Shown: in pieces, positions 1-6,679 of the stretch
Layout of the letters: every line of letters starts with the position of its first letter
How positions within the stretch are numbered: the stretch's first letter is position 1
Notes under the pieces: generated by a model
Databases searched by the model: none
What the model saw: only the letters and a program-made list of their open reading frames with translations
Told to the model about the DNA's origin: nothing
Translations under genes and position numbers: made by a program
Assembly: GCA_003353825.1 (NCBI GenBank)
Contig: PIVW01000044.1
Location: 1 to 19,718, forward strand
Direction: 5' to 3'
DNA length: 19,718 nucleotides
DNA from: Chloroflexota bacterium
GTDB lineage: Bacteria > Chloroflexota > Anaerolineae > J102

Positions 1-206
1 TACCCGCCGTAGGATCCTCCCGTCACGTAGAGTCGTCCCCGATCGACATACCGGCGTCGGACAATCCGATCCACGTACCCCATCAGATCCCGATAATCGG
101 GCTGCCCCCAGCGGGCGTGCAAGGCCGTCTGGAAGTCCAACCCATACCACATGTAGGCACAGCAGCCACATACGGTGCTGGGATCGGATGTTTCAAGAAG
201 TTCTAG
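1..206 (-). pseudogene. 5'-truncated S9 (prolyl oligopeptidase family) peptidase fragment, running off the left edge
   Basis: An open minus-strand frame from a stop at 207-209 to the window edge encodes the region leading into the catalytic serine of an S9 peptidase. It contains DFQTALHARWGQPDYRDLM, then VDRGRLYV, then TGGSYGG, whose serine is the S9 nucleophile. Family members carry several hundred residues (a beta-propeller and the start of the alpha/beta-hydrolase fold) before this point. Here only about 50 matching codons exist, and the residues before DFQ do not look like the usual NPRGS-type stretch. No convincing start codon or ribosome-binding site precedes the match; the only in-frame ATG is at 150-152. 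Upstream DNA is already the tail of another gene (193-639). I therefore read it as a decayed or rearranged remnant. A contig-end misassembly is the alternative. Confidence 0.6.
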
Positions 207-639
207 CTAAAGTCACAGCATTTGAACAATCGCAGGTGATCTTTTCCTGCAGATTGGCGCCAACGAATTGCGCGACAAAAACACCTAACAGGGCGCCGAG
301 TATGCCGGCGGGTATTCTATCCAGGGGATGGCGCCCTCGTCCAGCGCTAAAGACAAGTGTGGCGCCAGCGGCAAGAAACGCTGTGGTAACCAGATTGGTG
401 CCACAGTTGGGGTGAATTGCCAAATGATTTTCACCGGCCTGCAGGCGCTCAATCGCTTCGGTTACTGCAAGGCGAATGGAGTCTGTTTTGAGATCGCCAT
501 ATAACACAAATCCACGGCTATTCGAACGACCTGCAATATTGGTCTGAGGAACCATCCGGCTCAGGATATGGATGGTGGTGTGCTCTATGGCATGATTTCG
601 GCGGACTGCCGCAATAGGTTTGATGTCTAGAATACCCAT
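193..639 (-). CDS. Small membrane protein, DUF6391-like
   Basis: 148 residues. Two conserved-looking blocks stand out: RRNHAIEHTTIHILS (13-27) and GENHLAIHPNCGTN (69-82), with a GRS...GF.LYGD stretch between them. Two hydrophobic helices follow, about 81-98 and 108-128. I recall this His/Cys-rich N-terminal block plus two-helix layout from proteins annotated DUF6391 in Cyanobacteria and Chloroflexota. The function is unknown; the HPNCG block could hold a metal, but that is only a guess. No clear Shine-Dalgarno sequence precedes the ATG. The C-terminus (residues 137-148) ends exactly where the S9 peptidase fragment begins, so it may be altered by the same rearrangement. Family assignment is from memory and moderately secure. 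Confidence 0.65.
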   Translation of the reverse strand: MGILDIKPIAAVRRNHAIEHTTIHILSRMVPQTNIAGRSNSRGFVLYGDLKTDSIRLAVTEAIERLQAGENHLAIHPNCGTNLVTTAFLAAGATLVFSAGRGRHPLDRIPAGILGALLGVFVAQFVGANLQEKITCDCSNAVTLARTS

Positions 640-670
640 AGCGAAAACGTACTCACTAGAAAGTTTGATC

Positions 671-761
671 GTATCATCTCAATAATTCGGGGTAGGAGCA
701 CGGTCTTGCACCTGCCCGACGGGCGACCGCAAGGGTGCGCCCCTACTTATTGAGAAGACAC
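671..761. mobile_element. MITE-like palindromic element, copy 1, with exact 8-bp target duplication
   Basis: The 91-bp element starts GTATCATCTCAATAA and ends TTATTGAGAAGACAC; these ends are inverted repeats matching at 13 of 15 positions. The flanks are the identical octamer GTTTGATC at 663-670 and 762-769, the footprint of an insertion with 8-bp target duplication. The interior is one imperfect hairpin centred on CCCGACGGG (715-723), with GTAGG.GC at its base (692-699) and a matching CCCCTAC (740-746). There is no room for a protein, so mobilisation would need a transposase encoded elsewhere. The same ends occur at 6489-6615, which defines a family. Confidence 0.75.
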
Positions 762-778
762 GTTTGATCTGTCGGTTA

Positions 779-797
779 GCTACAAGCCTATTGTAGC
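779..797. other. Perfect 7-bp stem-loop downstream of the ABC exporter gene
   Basis: GCTACAA (779-785) and TTGTAGC (791-797) form a perfect stem around a 5-nt loop, 50 bases past the stop of the minus-strand ABC gene. There is no T-run on the minus-strand 3' side, so a Rho-independent terminator is not supported. It could stabilise the 3' end of the mRNA. Confidence 0.35.
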
Positions 798-846
798 ACA
801 AAAACAATCGGTCTGGTGGAACAGATCACAAAGACCAACCCAAGTA

Positions 847-2670
847 CTACGCCGTTAGTGGCTGATTCCCTTGCAGGAATTCGATCTGCTGTTCGCGCTC
901 GTGGCGGAACTGGCGGGTGTATAATCGGTAATACTGCCCGTGCAGTTCGATCAACTCGGCGTGAGAACCTTGCTCGACAACACGGCCCTGTTCGATTACA
1001 AGAATGCGGTCGGCTCGCTTAATGGTGGACAAGCGATGGGCAATCACAAAGCTGGTGCGCCCTTCCATTATCTGATCCATGCCCTTCTGGATATGGGCCT
1101 CTGTTAGCGTATCAACAGAACTTGTCGCTTCATCCATAATGAAGATATCGGGTTTGGCAAGAATGGCGCGGGCAAGGCTGGCAAGTTGTTTCTGCCCGAC
1201 CGAGAGTAAAACACCTCCCTCACCCACCTCCTCCTCATAACCATTCTCCAAGGCCATGATGAATTCATGGGCGCCCGCCAGCTTGGCTGCAGCCTCTACT
1301 TCGACATCGGTAGCTTGCAGATCGCCGTAACGAATATTGTCGCAAATCGACCCCGAAAACAGGTGCGGAGTCTGCAGAACGATGCCCAGATGAGACTGGA
1401 TAGCATGCTGCGAATAGGTGGTGTAGTCCCGGCCGGCGATGCGAACGACACCCTGTTTGGGCTCGTAAAAACGGCACAAGAGATTGACAATGGTCGATTT
1501 ACCACCACCCGTAGCGCCTACCAAAGCGATTGTTTCACCTTGTCTGACGGTAAGAGTTAAATCTTGCAGCACGGGTTTGTCTTTCTCGTAATAGAATTCG
1601 ACGTGATCGAACTCGATATCTCCGAGCATGTTCTCGGGTTCGATTGCGTTTGCCTGGTCTTGCACTTCGGGTACGGCATCGACCAGCGAGAATACGCGCT
1701 CGGCCGAGGCCACCGCGTGCTGTGTCTCGGCGTAGACACGAGCCAAATCCATAATCGGCCACATCATAAAGGTGATGTACGAGATAAAGGCCGAGATACC
1801 ACCTATGGTCATCGTGCCGTACTCGGCCTGCAAGCCGCCGGCCACAACCACTGCACCCACAGCCATGGCGCTGATGAACTGCACGGCCGGCAAGAAGAGA
1901 GCCGACAACCAGGCAGCGCGGTAGCCTGCCCGAAAACGTTCATCCGAGATCTCTTCGAACTCTGTGAGATTGCCTCGTTCTCGCCCCAGAGCCTTGACAA
2001 CGCGAACTCCGGTGATGTTTTCATTGAGTGCGCCGGTGATTTTACTGTTTACCTTGCGCACGAGCCGGAACTCTACGAGAATACGCTTTTTGAACTGGAT
2101 GGCGACAATAAAGAGTAAGGGGATAGCCATAAGTACGATCAACATCAGTTGCCAGTTGATGATCGCCATAAAATAGAGAGCTGTGAGAATGTTCGCCACA
2201 CCCCAGACCACATCCAAAGCCCCCCAACTGACAAGCCAACCGATCCGTTCGGTATCGGAAGTGACACGAGACATGATCCAGCCTATAGGGGTGCGATCAT
2301 AGTAGGAGAACGATAGATCTTGTAGGTGATTGAATTGCTTTTTGCGCAGATCATACTGGACGCGCTCACCCAACAGGCCCGCCGCCCAGATGAAACCGAA
2401 GATGGCGATGGACTGGATGACGATCAGGGCGCCATAGCGTGTGGCGATATCGAGTAGCACCTGCTGATTGCCGGCAACAATGCCCTCATCGATCATGCGG
2501 GCGCTAAGAAAGGTGAAGTAGGAGTCGAGGCCTGAGACCAATGCAATCGCTACCAGAAACACCAACAAAAGATGCCAATAGGGTAACGCCTGGGCCAGCA
2601 TTCGTCTAAGGGTACTGCCTGTAAATTGTGTGGAAAATTCTTCCTCTTCAAATTCGTATTGATCACTCAT
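847..2670 (-). CDS. Half-size ABC exporter, subunit with the consensus Walker B glutamate
   Basis: 607 residues from the ATG at 2668-2670: an N-terminal exporter-type membrane domain (about 30-320) and a C-terminal ATPase. In the ATPase: Walker A GATGGGKST (385-393), Q-loop Gln 433, signature LSVGQ (489-493), Walker B IFIMDE (509-514) with catalytic Glu 514, and switch His 545. The signature deviates from LSGGQ (second Gly to Val). The partner encoded upstream has the opposite lesion, an Asp in place of the Walker B Glu, so the two should pair as an asymmetric heterodimer like the TM287/TM288 type. Substrates of such exporters are drugs, lipids or peptides; nothing here fixes one. The open frame extends to an ATG at 2781. 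The extra 37 residues (Arg-rich, then Ser/Phe-rich) look non-coding, while MSDQYEFEEEEFSTQF is a typical start for this family. Neither start has a strong Shine-Dalgarno sequence. Confidence 0.93.
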   Translation of the reverse strand: MSDQYEFEEEEFSTQFTGSTLRRMLAQALPYWHLLLVFLVAIALVSGLDSYFTFLSARMIDEGIVAGNQQVLLDIATRYGALIVIQSIAIFGFIWAAGLLGERVQYDLRKKQFNHLQDLSFSYYDRTPIGWIMSRVTSDTERIGWLVSWGALDVVWGVANILTALYFMAIINWQLMLIVLMAIPLLFIVAIQFKKRILVEFRLVRKVNSKITGALNENITGVRVVKALGRERGNLTEFEEISDERFRAGYRAAWLSALFLPAVQFISAMAVGAVVVAGGLQAEYGTMTIGGISAFISYITFMMWPIMDLARVYAETQHAVASAERVFSLVDAVPEVQDQANAIEPENMLGDIEFDHVEFYYEKDKPVLQDLTLTVRQGETIALVGATGGGKSTIVNLLCRFYEPKQGVVRIAGRDYTTYSQHAIQSHLGIVLQTPHLFSGSICDNIRYGDLQATDVEVEAAAKLAGAHEFIMALENGYEEEVGEGGVLLSVGQKQLASLARAILAKPDIFIMDEATSSVDTLTEAHIQKGMDQIMEGRTSFVIAHRLSTIKRADRILVIEQGRVVEQGSHAELIELHGQYYRLYTRQFRHEREQQIEFLQGNQPLTA

Positions 2671-2794
2671 GATTGTTGTTGAATTTTTGAAAGAGCAGAA
2701 AGATGAATTGTAGAATGAACGTACAGATGCGGTGAGAAAACACGAAATGAAGACCGGAAATAGACGGCGCCGGCGGCGCATGAGAAGTACTCAT

Positions 2795-4549
2795 CTATAC
2801 GGCCAGTTCGAGATCCTGCTCCAACTCTTCTTCGATCTGTGATTGTATGTCGTAGATGTCTCGGTAGATGCCCGTTTGTGCCACTAGCTCTTCGTGCGTA
2901 CCATTCTGAACGATCTCGCCCTTGTCTAAAACCAGAATGAGATCAGCATTCATAACGCTCTGTATGCGATGGGCTATGATGAATGTAGTACGTCCCTCCA
3001 TCAAGTGTTGCAATGCCCCACGGATCGAACTCTCCGTTTCGGTATCGACAGAGGAAGTAGCGTCATCTAAAATGAGAATACGAGGATCACGTAACAGTGC
3101 GCGGGCAATGGCAATGCGTTGTTTCTGCCCGCCAGACAGCGTAACACCTTTTTCTCCCACCCGTGTGTCATAACCTTCGGGAAAGGTGAGAATAACCTCG
3201 TGAATGGCGGCTGCCCTTGCCGCCTCGTACACTTCCTCGTCTGTGACTTCATGCGTTGCGCCATAGGAGATATTCTCACGCAGGCTACGTGAGAAAAGGA
3301 AGGGTTCTTGCTCGACGATACCGATCTGGCTGCGCAGGTATTTGCGTGTATAGGTATTGAGTTCCACCCCATCGAGTGTGATGCTACCACTTGTGTAATC
3401 GTAAAACCGCGGCAACAGGTTCACCAGCGAAGTCTTACCCGAACCGGTCGAACCCAACAATGCCACACTCTGACCGGGCCGACATGAGAAACGGATGCCT
3501 TTTAGTACAGGCTCTCCCCCGCCGTAAGCGAAATTAACATTGTCGAAGATTAATTCGCCACGGGTGTGATCTTCAGGCGCGAGGCTACCTACATTGAGGG
3601 GCTCTTCATCCTCTTTTATGATCTCAGTTACGCGGTCGTAAGAAACCAGGCCTGTCGACATCTGCACAATAATACGGCCAAGGCCACGCATCGGCCAGAT
3701 GATCCAGATCACCATACCGGCATAGGCCACGTAAGTTCCCACAGAAATGGCGCCGTTGATCGCCATGATAGCGCCCGCAACAAACCCGAACAGCATCTGG
3801 AATCCGGCCAGAATATCTGAACTCGGCCAGTAGAGTGAGTGCATGAGGACCAGGCGTTTGGCGCGAGCGTACTTCTCCAGATTATCAACCTCGAACTTCT
3901 CCATCTCGAAATCCTGTCGTCCAAATGCTTTCACAACCCGCACACCAGATAGATTCTCCTGGAGCGTCGTTGACAGTGTGGCATCTTGCTCCTGATATGC
4001 TTCGTAACGTTTGGACACACGTCCAAAGAAAAAGATCGAAACAATGAGCAGGAAGGGCACGACGATAACCGATATCAATGCCAGTTGCGGGCTCAAAAAC
4101 CAGATGGCAAAGAAATTTACCGTAAACAAGATGACTATACGCCCCAGACCAATAGCCTGGTCGGCATAAAACCGACGCACGGCTTCGACATCTGAGGTCG
4201 AACGTTGGATGAGTTCACCGGTCTTCACGTTGTCGTGGTAGGTGAAATTCAGGCGCTGTATGTGGTTGAAGAGGTAGTTACGTAAACGCAACGCGGTCCC
4301 TTCCGCCGTTTGTGCGGCCCATCGCCCACTGAGAAAGGTAAACCCACCCTCGAACAAGGCAAGAACAAGAAAACCTGCCGCGACCAGCGCTAGCGTTTGC
4401 CAGGGGTAACCCTGACCGAGGATTTCGTCGATAAAGCGGCGGAGCAACAGATAAGTAGCTGTCTTCGCCAGAGCGGCAACACCCAGACCGACCAGAGCAG
4501 CCAGGTAGATAAGCCGGAAACCGGTCATCATCCGCCACAAGCCGGTCAT
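2795..4549 (-). CDS. Half-size ABC exporter, subunit with a degenerate catalytic site
   Basis: 584 residues from the ATG at 4547-4549. The membrane domain starts at once with MTGLWRMMTGFRLIYLAAL and spans to about residue 300. The ATPase follows: Walker A GSTGSGKTS (366-374), Q-loop Gln 414, canonical signature LSGGQ (471-475), Walker B LILDD with Asp 496 where the catalytic Glu should be, and switch His 526. A Walker B Asp marks the degenerate-site subunit of heterodimeric exporters. It precedes its partner by 124 nt, and the two are surely one operon and one complex in the inner membrane. The frame stays open to an ATG at 4696, but those 49 residues resemble no ABC N-terminus and would lie in AT-rich leader DNA. 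If the longer start is used the protein has 633 residues. Probably co-transcribed from the FHA gene promoter upstream. Confidence 0.93.
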   Translation of the reverse strand: MTGLWRMMTGFRLIYLAALVGLGVAALAKTATYLLLRRFIDEILGQGYPWQTLALVAAGFLVLALFEGGFTFLSGRWAAQTAEGTALRLRNYLFNHIQRLNFTYHDNVKTGELIQRSTSDVEAVRRFYADQAIGLGRIVILFTVNFFAIWFLSPQLALISVIVVPFLLIVSIFFFGRVSKRYEAYQEQDATLSTTLQENLSGVRVVKAFGRQDFEMEKFEVDNLEKYARAKRLVLMHSLYWPSSDILAGFQMLFGFVAGAIMAINGAISVGTYVAYAGMVIWIIWPMRGLGRIIVQMSTGLVSYDRVTEIIKEDEEPLNVGSLAPEDHTRGELIFDNVNFAYGGGEPVLKGIRFSCRPGQSVALLGSTGSGKTSLVNLLPRFYDYTSGSITLDGVELNTYTRKYLRSQIGIVEQEPFLFSRSLRENISYGATHEVTDEEVYEAARAAAIHEVILTFPEGYDTRVGEKGVTLSGGQKQRIAIARALLRDPRILILDDATSSVDTETESSIRGALQHLMEGRTTFIIAHRIQSVMNADLILVLDKGEIVQNGTHEELVAQTGIYRDIYDIQSQIEEELEQDLELAV

Positions 4550-4754
4550 TCGGTTCTTGGAAATCGAATTCTTAAGATCGTAATTTGATACAGTTCTGGA
4601 ATTTATCACGATGATCTTTATTCTGGAGTGTGTTTTGAGAAGACGAAAAAGCGGAATGTCGTAGCCCCGAACTCGTACTGAGGTGGACATGCCCATACCG
4701 CTGTGGACGGGTACAAGTTAACGGTCATTGAGCCAAACATGCCACCCTCTACCT

Positions 4755-4785
4755 CCCATCGCTTTGAGATGGGGCCCGCTCAAAG
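4755..4785. other. Two overlapping, mutually exclusive stem-loops between the FHA gene and the exporter genes
   Basis: CCCATC (4755-4760) pairs with GATGGG (4768-4773). Alternatively CTTTGAG (4762-4768) pairs with CTCAAAG (4779-4785). The second structure starts 2 bases past the FHA stop codon on the minus strand. Neither is followed by a T-run, so it is not a standard terminator. It could be a processing or partial-attenuation site in an FHA-exporter transcript. Confidence 0.3.
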
Positions 4786-4786
4786 C

Positions 4787-5935
4787 TTACGGAGTTCCAG
4801 CCAATAAAGGTTGTGCCACTTCAAATGGGCGTAATAGGCTACCGGTACCTGTATCGCTTGTGGCATTGATCCCGGTATATAAACCTATAAGCGTACCTGT
4901 TTGATCCAATGCCAAACCGCCGGCATGTTGCAGATCAAGCGCAATATCGCTTTGTATCCAGCTACGTTCGGCGTTCAGGCTGGAGTCGGGTAAAAACCCG
5001 AGGATACTTCCCTGCCCCAAAACGACGGTGCTGGAATCGGCCCGTTGGTGCGAGCCCATCCCTCCTTGATAACTAATCACAGAAACAGGGCTCCCTGCCT
5101 GTGCTGGCGGTGCGATAAACGTAGCAGGGTGTAATCGAAAACTGTTTGGCAGTGGTGACCCATTTTCTTTGGCAAATATCTGGAGAACGGCAAGATCTCG
5201 CTGTCTATCTGCGCGCACCACCCGTGCCTGATACCAGGTATCAGGGGGAGCGCCTGTATACCGTCCAGAGCTGTTCAGCCCGACCAAGACCTGGCTTTTA
5301 CGATTATGGGGTTGATCAGTAATCGGATCGTATGCAATGTTATAGGCCGTAAGTAAGCGCCCACTTTCACTCATCACCACACCCGTACCTGCCACAGCAC
5401 GGGTTGTGTTCTCGATAGGTGTGAGCAGGAATGCGATCGAACGCAAGGCGTCGTCGTAAATATTGGCTTGCGCAGGCGTGGCAAGCTCTGATTCGAACAC
5501 ATCATCAATGATGGGGCGGACAAACACCATCAGCACCACCGCCAGGGCCACCAGCCCAATTGCGGCGCCGATAAGTGCCGCCTGCCATATGCCGGAACTG
5601 GTGCGGTGGTCGGACGAGACACTACTCCTCTCGTCAGGGTCAAGGCCGGGTGTTTGCACATATTCGGCCTGCAAACGTGTCTGTCCTACTTGGACTGCAT
5701 CGCCGGATTGCAGCTCATAGGGCCCTGATATCCTCCTCTCGTTCACATAGACGCCATTGGAGCTCTCGCGATCATAGAGCCAGGCTATTTCGGCCTGAGT
5801 TTGTACCAAGGCATGAAATCGCGAAGCTTCGTCATCATTAAGAACAACATCATTGCCGGCAGCGCGGCCGATCCTGAGGCCAACTGTGTCGACAGGATAG
5901 CGGTAACCAGAGCTATCGATAATAAACCAGGACAT
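4787..5935 (-). CDS. FHA domain - transmembrane - trypsin-like pseudoprotease
   Basis: 382 residues. An N-terminal FHA (phosphothreonine-binding) domain (about 18-90) keeps the binding residues: GR at 23-24, SRFH at 38-41 and SSNG at 58-61. A Ser/Asp-rich linker leads to one membrane helix (117-138), so FHA should be cytoplasmic and the rest outside. Residues about 180-375 follow the HtrA/trypsin plan: GTGVV (183-187), then the catalytic-His block, the Asp block RDLAVLQI (246-253) and the Ser block. Two of the three triad residues are gone: the His position reads LLTAYN (Asn 199) and the GDSGG position reads LQHAGG (Ala 338); only Asp 247 remains. I infer a non-catalytic binding or sensing domain. 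A promoter lies just upstream and the ABC exporter pair just downstream. The His and Ser positions are aligned by eye. Confidence 0.8.
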   Translation of the reverse strand: MSWFIIDSSGYRYPVDTVGLRIGRAAGNDVVLNDDEASRFHALVQTQAEIAWLYDRESSNGVYVNERRISGPYELQSGDAVQVGQTRLQAEYVQTPGLDPDERSSVSSDHRTSSGIWQAALIGAAIGLVALAVVLMVFVRPIIDDVFESELATPAQANIYDDALRSIAFLLTPIENTTRAVAGTGVVMSESGRLLTAYNIAYDPITDQPHNRKSQVLVGLNSSGRYTGAPPDTWYQARVVRADRQRDLAVLQIFAKENGSPLPNSFRLHPATFIAPPAQAGSPVSVISYQGGMGSHQRADSSTVVLGQGSILGFLPDSSLNAERSWIQSDIALDLQHAGGLALDQTGTLIGLYTGINATSDTGTGSLLRPFEVAQPLLAGTP

Positions 5936-5956
5936 AAGAGAAAATCGTAGGAAACT

Positions 5957-5985
5957 ATAATACTTAGGACAGAGGTAACTACCAA
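5957..5985 (-). promoter_or_regulatory. Sigma70-type promoter for the FHA gene
   Basis: Read on the minus strand: -35 TTGGTA (5985-5980; 4 of 6 consensus), a 17-nt spacer, and -10 TATTAT (5962-5957; 5 of 6). The expected transcription start is about 5950, giving a 5' leader of only some 15 nt before the ATG at 5935. The spacing is ideal. It may also drive the two ABC genes downstream. Confidence 0.55.
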
Positions 5986-6000
5986 GGTTGACTCATTGAC

Positions 6001-6488
6001 CAGGAATCACCGTAAATGTAGACCTGTAAAGTAGACAAGAAACAAGTAAACAAGGGAGCAGTATCGGGTGGTGATATTTTTCAAATGGATAACATAGTTG
6101 TAACACTCAGAATCGTAATACAATGACATAAAATTAGATCTTTATTGCACATAACAACAATGTCTAGCCATTATCAAGACCATAATTTACAAATCTCGAA
6201 ATCATTTCAATTTTGCGAATTAAGGTTCATTATGCCAGATAATCATCATTATTTCACAAGTATGCAAATTTCTCAATATCAACATATTTTCAGTACAGTC
6301 AAAAACGAGCAAGCGAATAAGTGGGATGCAACAGAAATTACCGACTTCTCCGCAATTCATCGTAGCGAAGAAATTATGCATTCTGTGGATAGTAAAGCAT
6401 TCAGGATAACAAGCAGTTTTGGCAGGAAGTTATTCAGTTCATCAAGAATAGTCCGTCCAGTACTGACAAGGGAGTTCGCCATTTCTTG
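6001..6488. other. AT-rich intergenic island without a recognisable gene
   Basis: The 744-base gap between the genes at 5935 and 6680 holds the FHA promoter, this island and MITE copy 2. From about 6060 the DNA drops to roughly one-third GC against about half elsewhere, which suggests acquired or decaying DNA. One plus-strand frame, 6160-6555 (ATG at 6160; 131 residues), stays open through it, but I recognise no domain. It lacks a Shine-Dalgarno sequence, and its last 20 or so codons and its stop lie inside the MITE. It is either a non-coding relic or a small orphan gene truncated by the insertion. Confidence 0.5.
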
Positions 6489-6555
6489 GTATCTTCTCAA
6501 TAACTTGGGGGAACCAATCCGTCCACGAAGGTGGACGTTCGGCGTAGGTTCGTAG
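6160..6555 (+). CDS. Doubtful small orphan ORF with its 3' end inside a MITE
   Basis: 131 residues starting MSSHYQDHNLQISKSF; hydrophilic, rich in His, Ser, Gln and Asn, with no membrane segment and no motif I know. The frame enters the MITE at 6489, so about the last 22 residues are encoded by the element. There is no ribosome-binding site. AT-rich DNA has fewer GC-rich codon constraints but more chance stops, so about 130 open codons is mildly unusual. I give it only as a candidate. A further in-frame ATG at 6232 is possible. Confidence 0.2.
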   Translation: MSSHYQDHNLQISKSFQFCELRFIMPDNHHYFTSMQISQYQHIFSTVKNEQANKWDATEITDFSAIHRSEEIMHSVDSKAFRITSSFGRKLFSSSRIVRPVLTREFAISWYLLNNLGEPIRPRRWTFGVGS

Positions 6556-6615
6556 AACCCCGCCCCCATATCTCGAATTCATTCGGTGAGTGACCCAGGA
6601 ATATTGAGAAGATAC
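6489..6615. mobile_element. MITE-like element, copy 2, same ends as copy 1
   Basis: The ends GTATCTTCTCAATA (6489-6502) and TATTGAGAAGATAC (6602-6615) are perfect 14-bp inverted repeats. They match the ends of the element at 671-761 at 13 of 14 positions per end. The flanking octamers ATTTCTTG (6481-6488) and ATCTGTTG (6616-6623) agree at 6 of 8, consistent with an old 8-bp target duplication. The interior differs from copy 1 in sequence and holds small hairpins, including GTCCAC/GTGGAC (6521-6536) and GGTTC/GAACC (6547-6559). At 127 bp it cannot encode a transposase. Confidence 0.7.
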
Positions 6616-6679
6616 ATCTGTTGCATCAATTGTCTTATCTACTTATCTACTTAAGTCCTTTAACCTAATGACATTGACT

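Noticed and set aside
1564..2118. 184-codon plus-strand frame antisense to the ABC exporter
   Set aside because: It lies wholly opposite a well-conserved ATPase/membrane gene, and its translation resembles no family; a shadow of codon bias.
2671..2781. Arg-rich 37-residue N-terminal extension of the ABC subunit
   Set aside because: No family resemblance and no ribosome-binding site; the ATG at 2670 gives the typical start.
6357..6569. 70-codon minus-strand frame beginning MGAGFYEPTPNVHLRG
   Set aside because: Its first half is MITE sequence and the rest is the AT-rich island; more likely repeat-derived than a gene.
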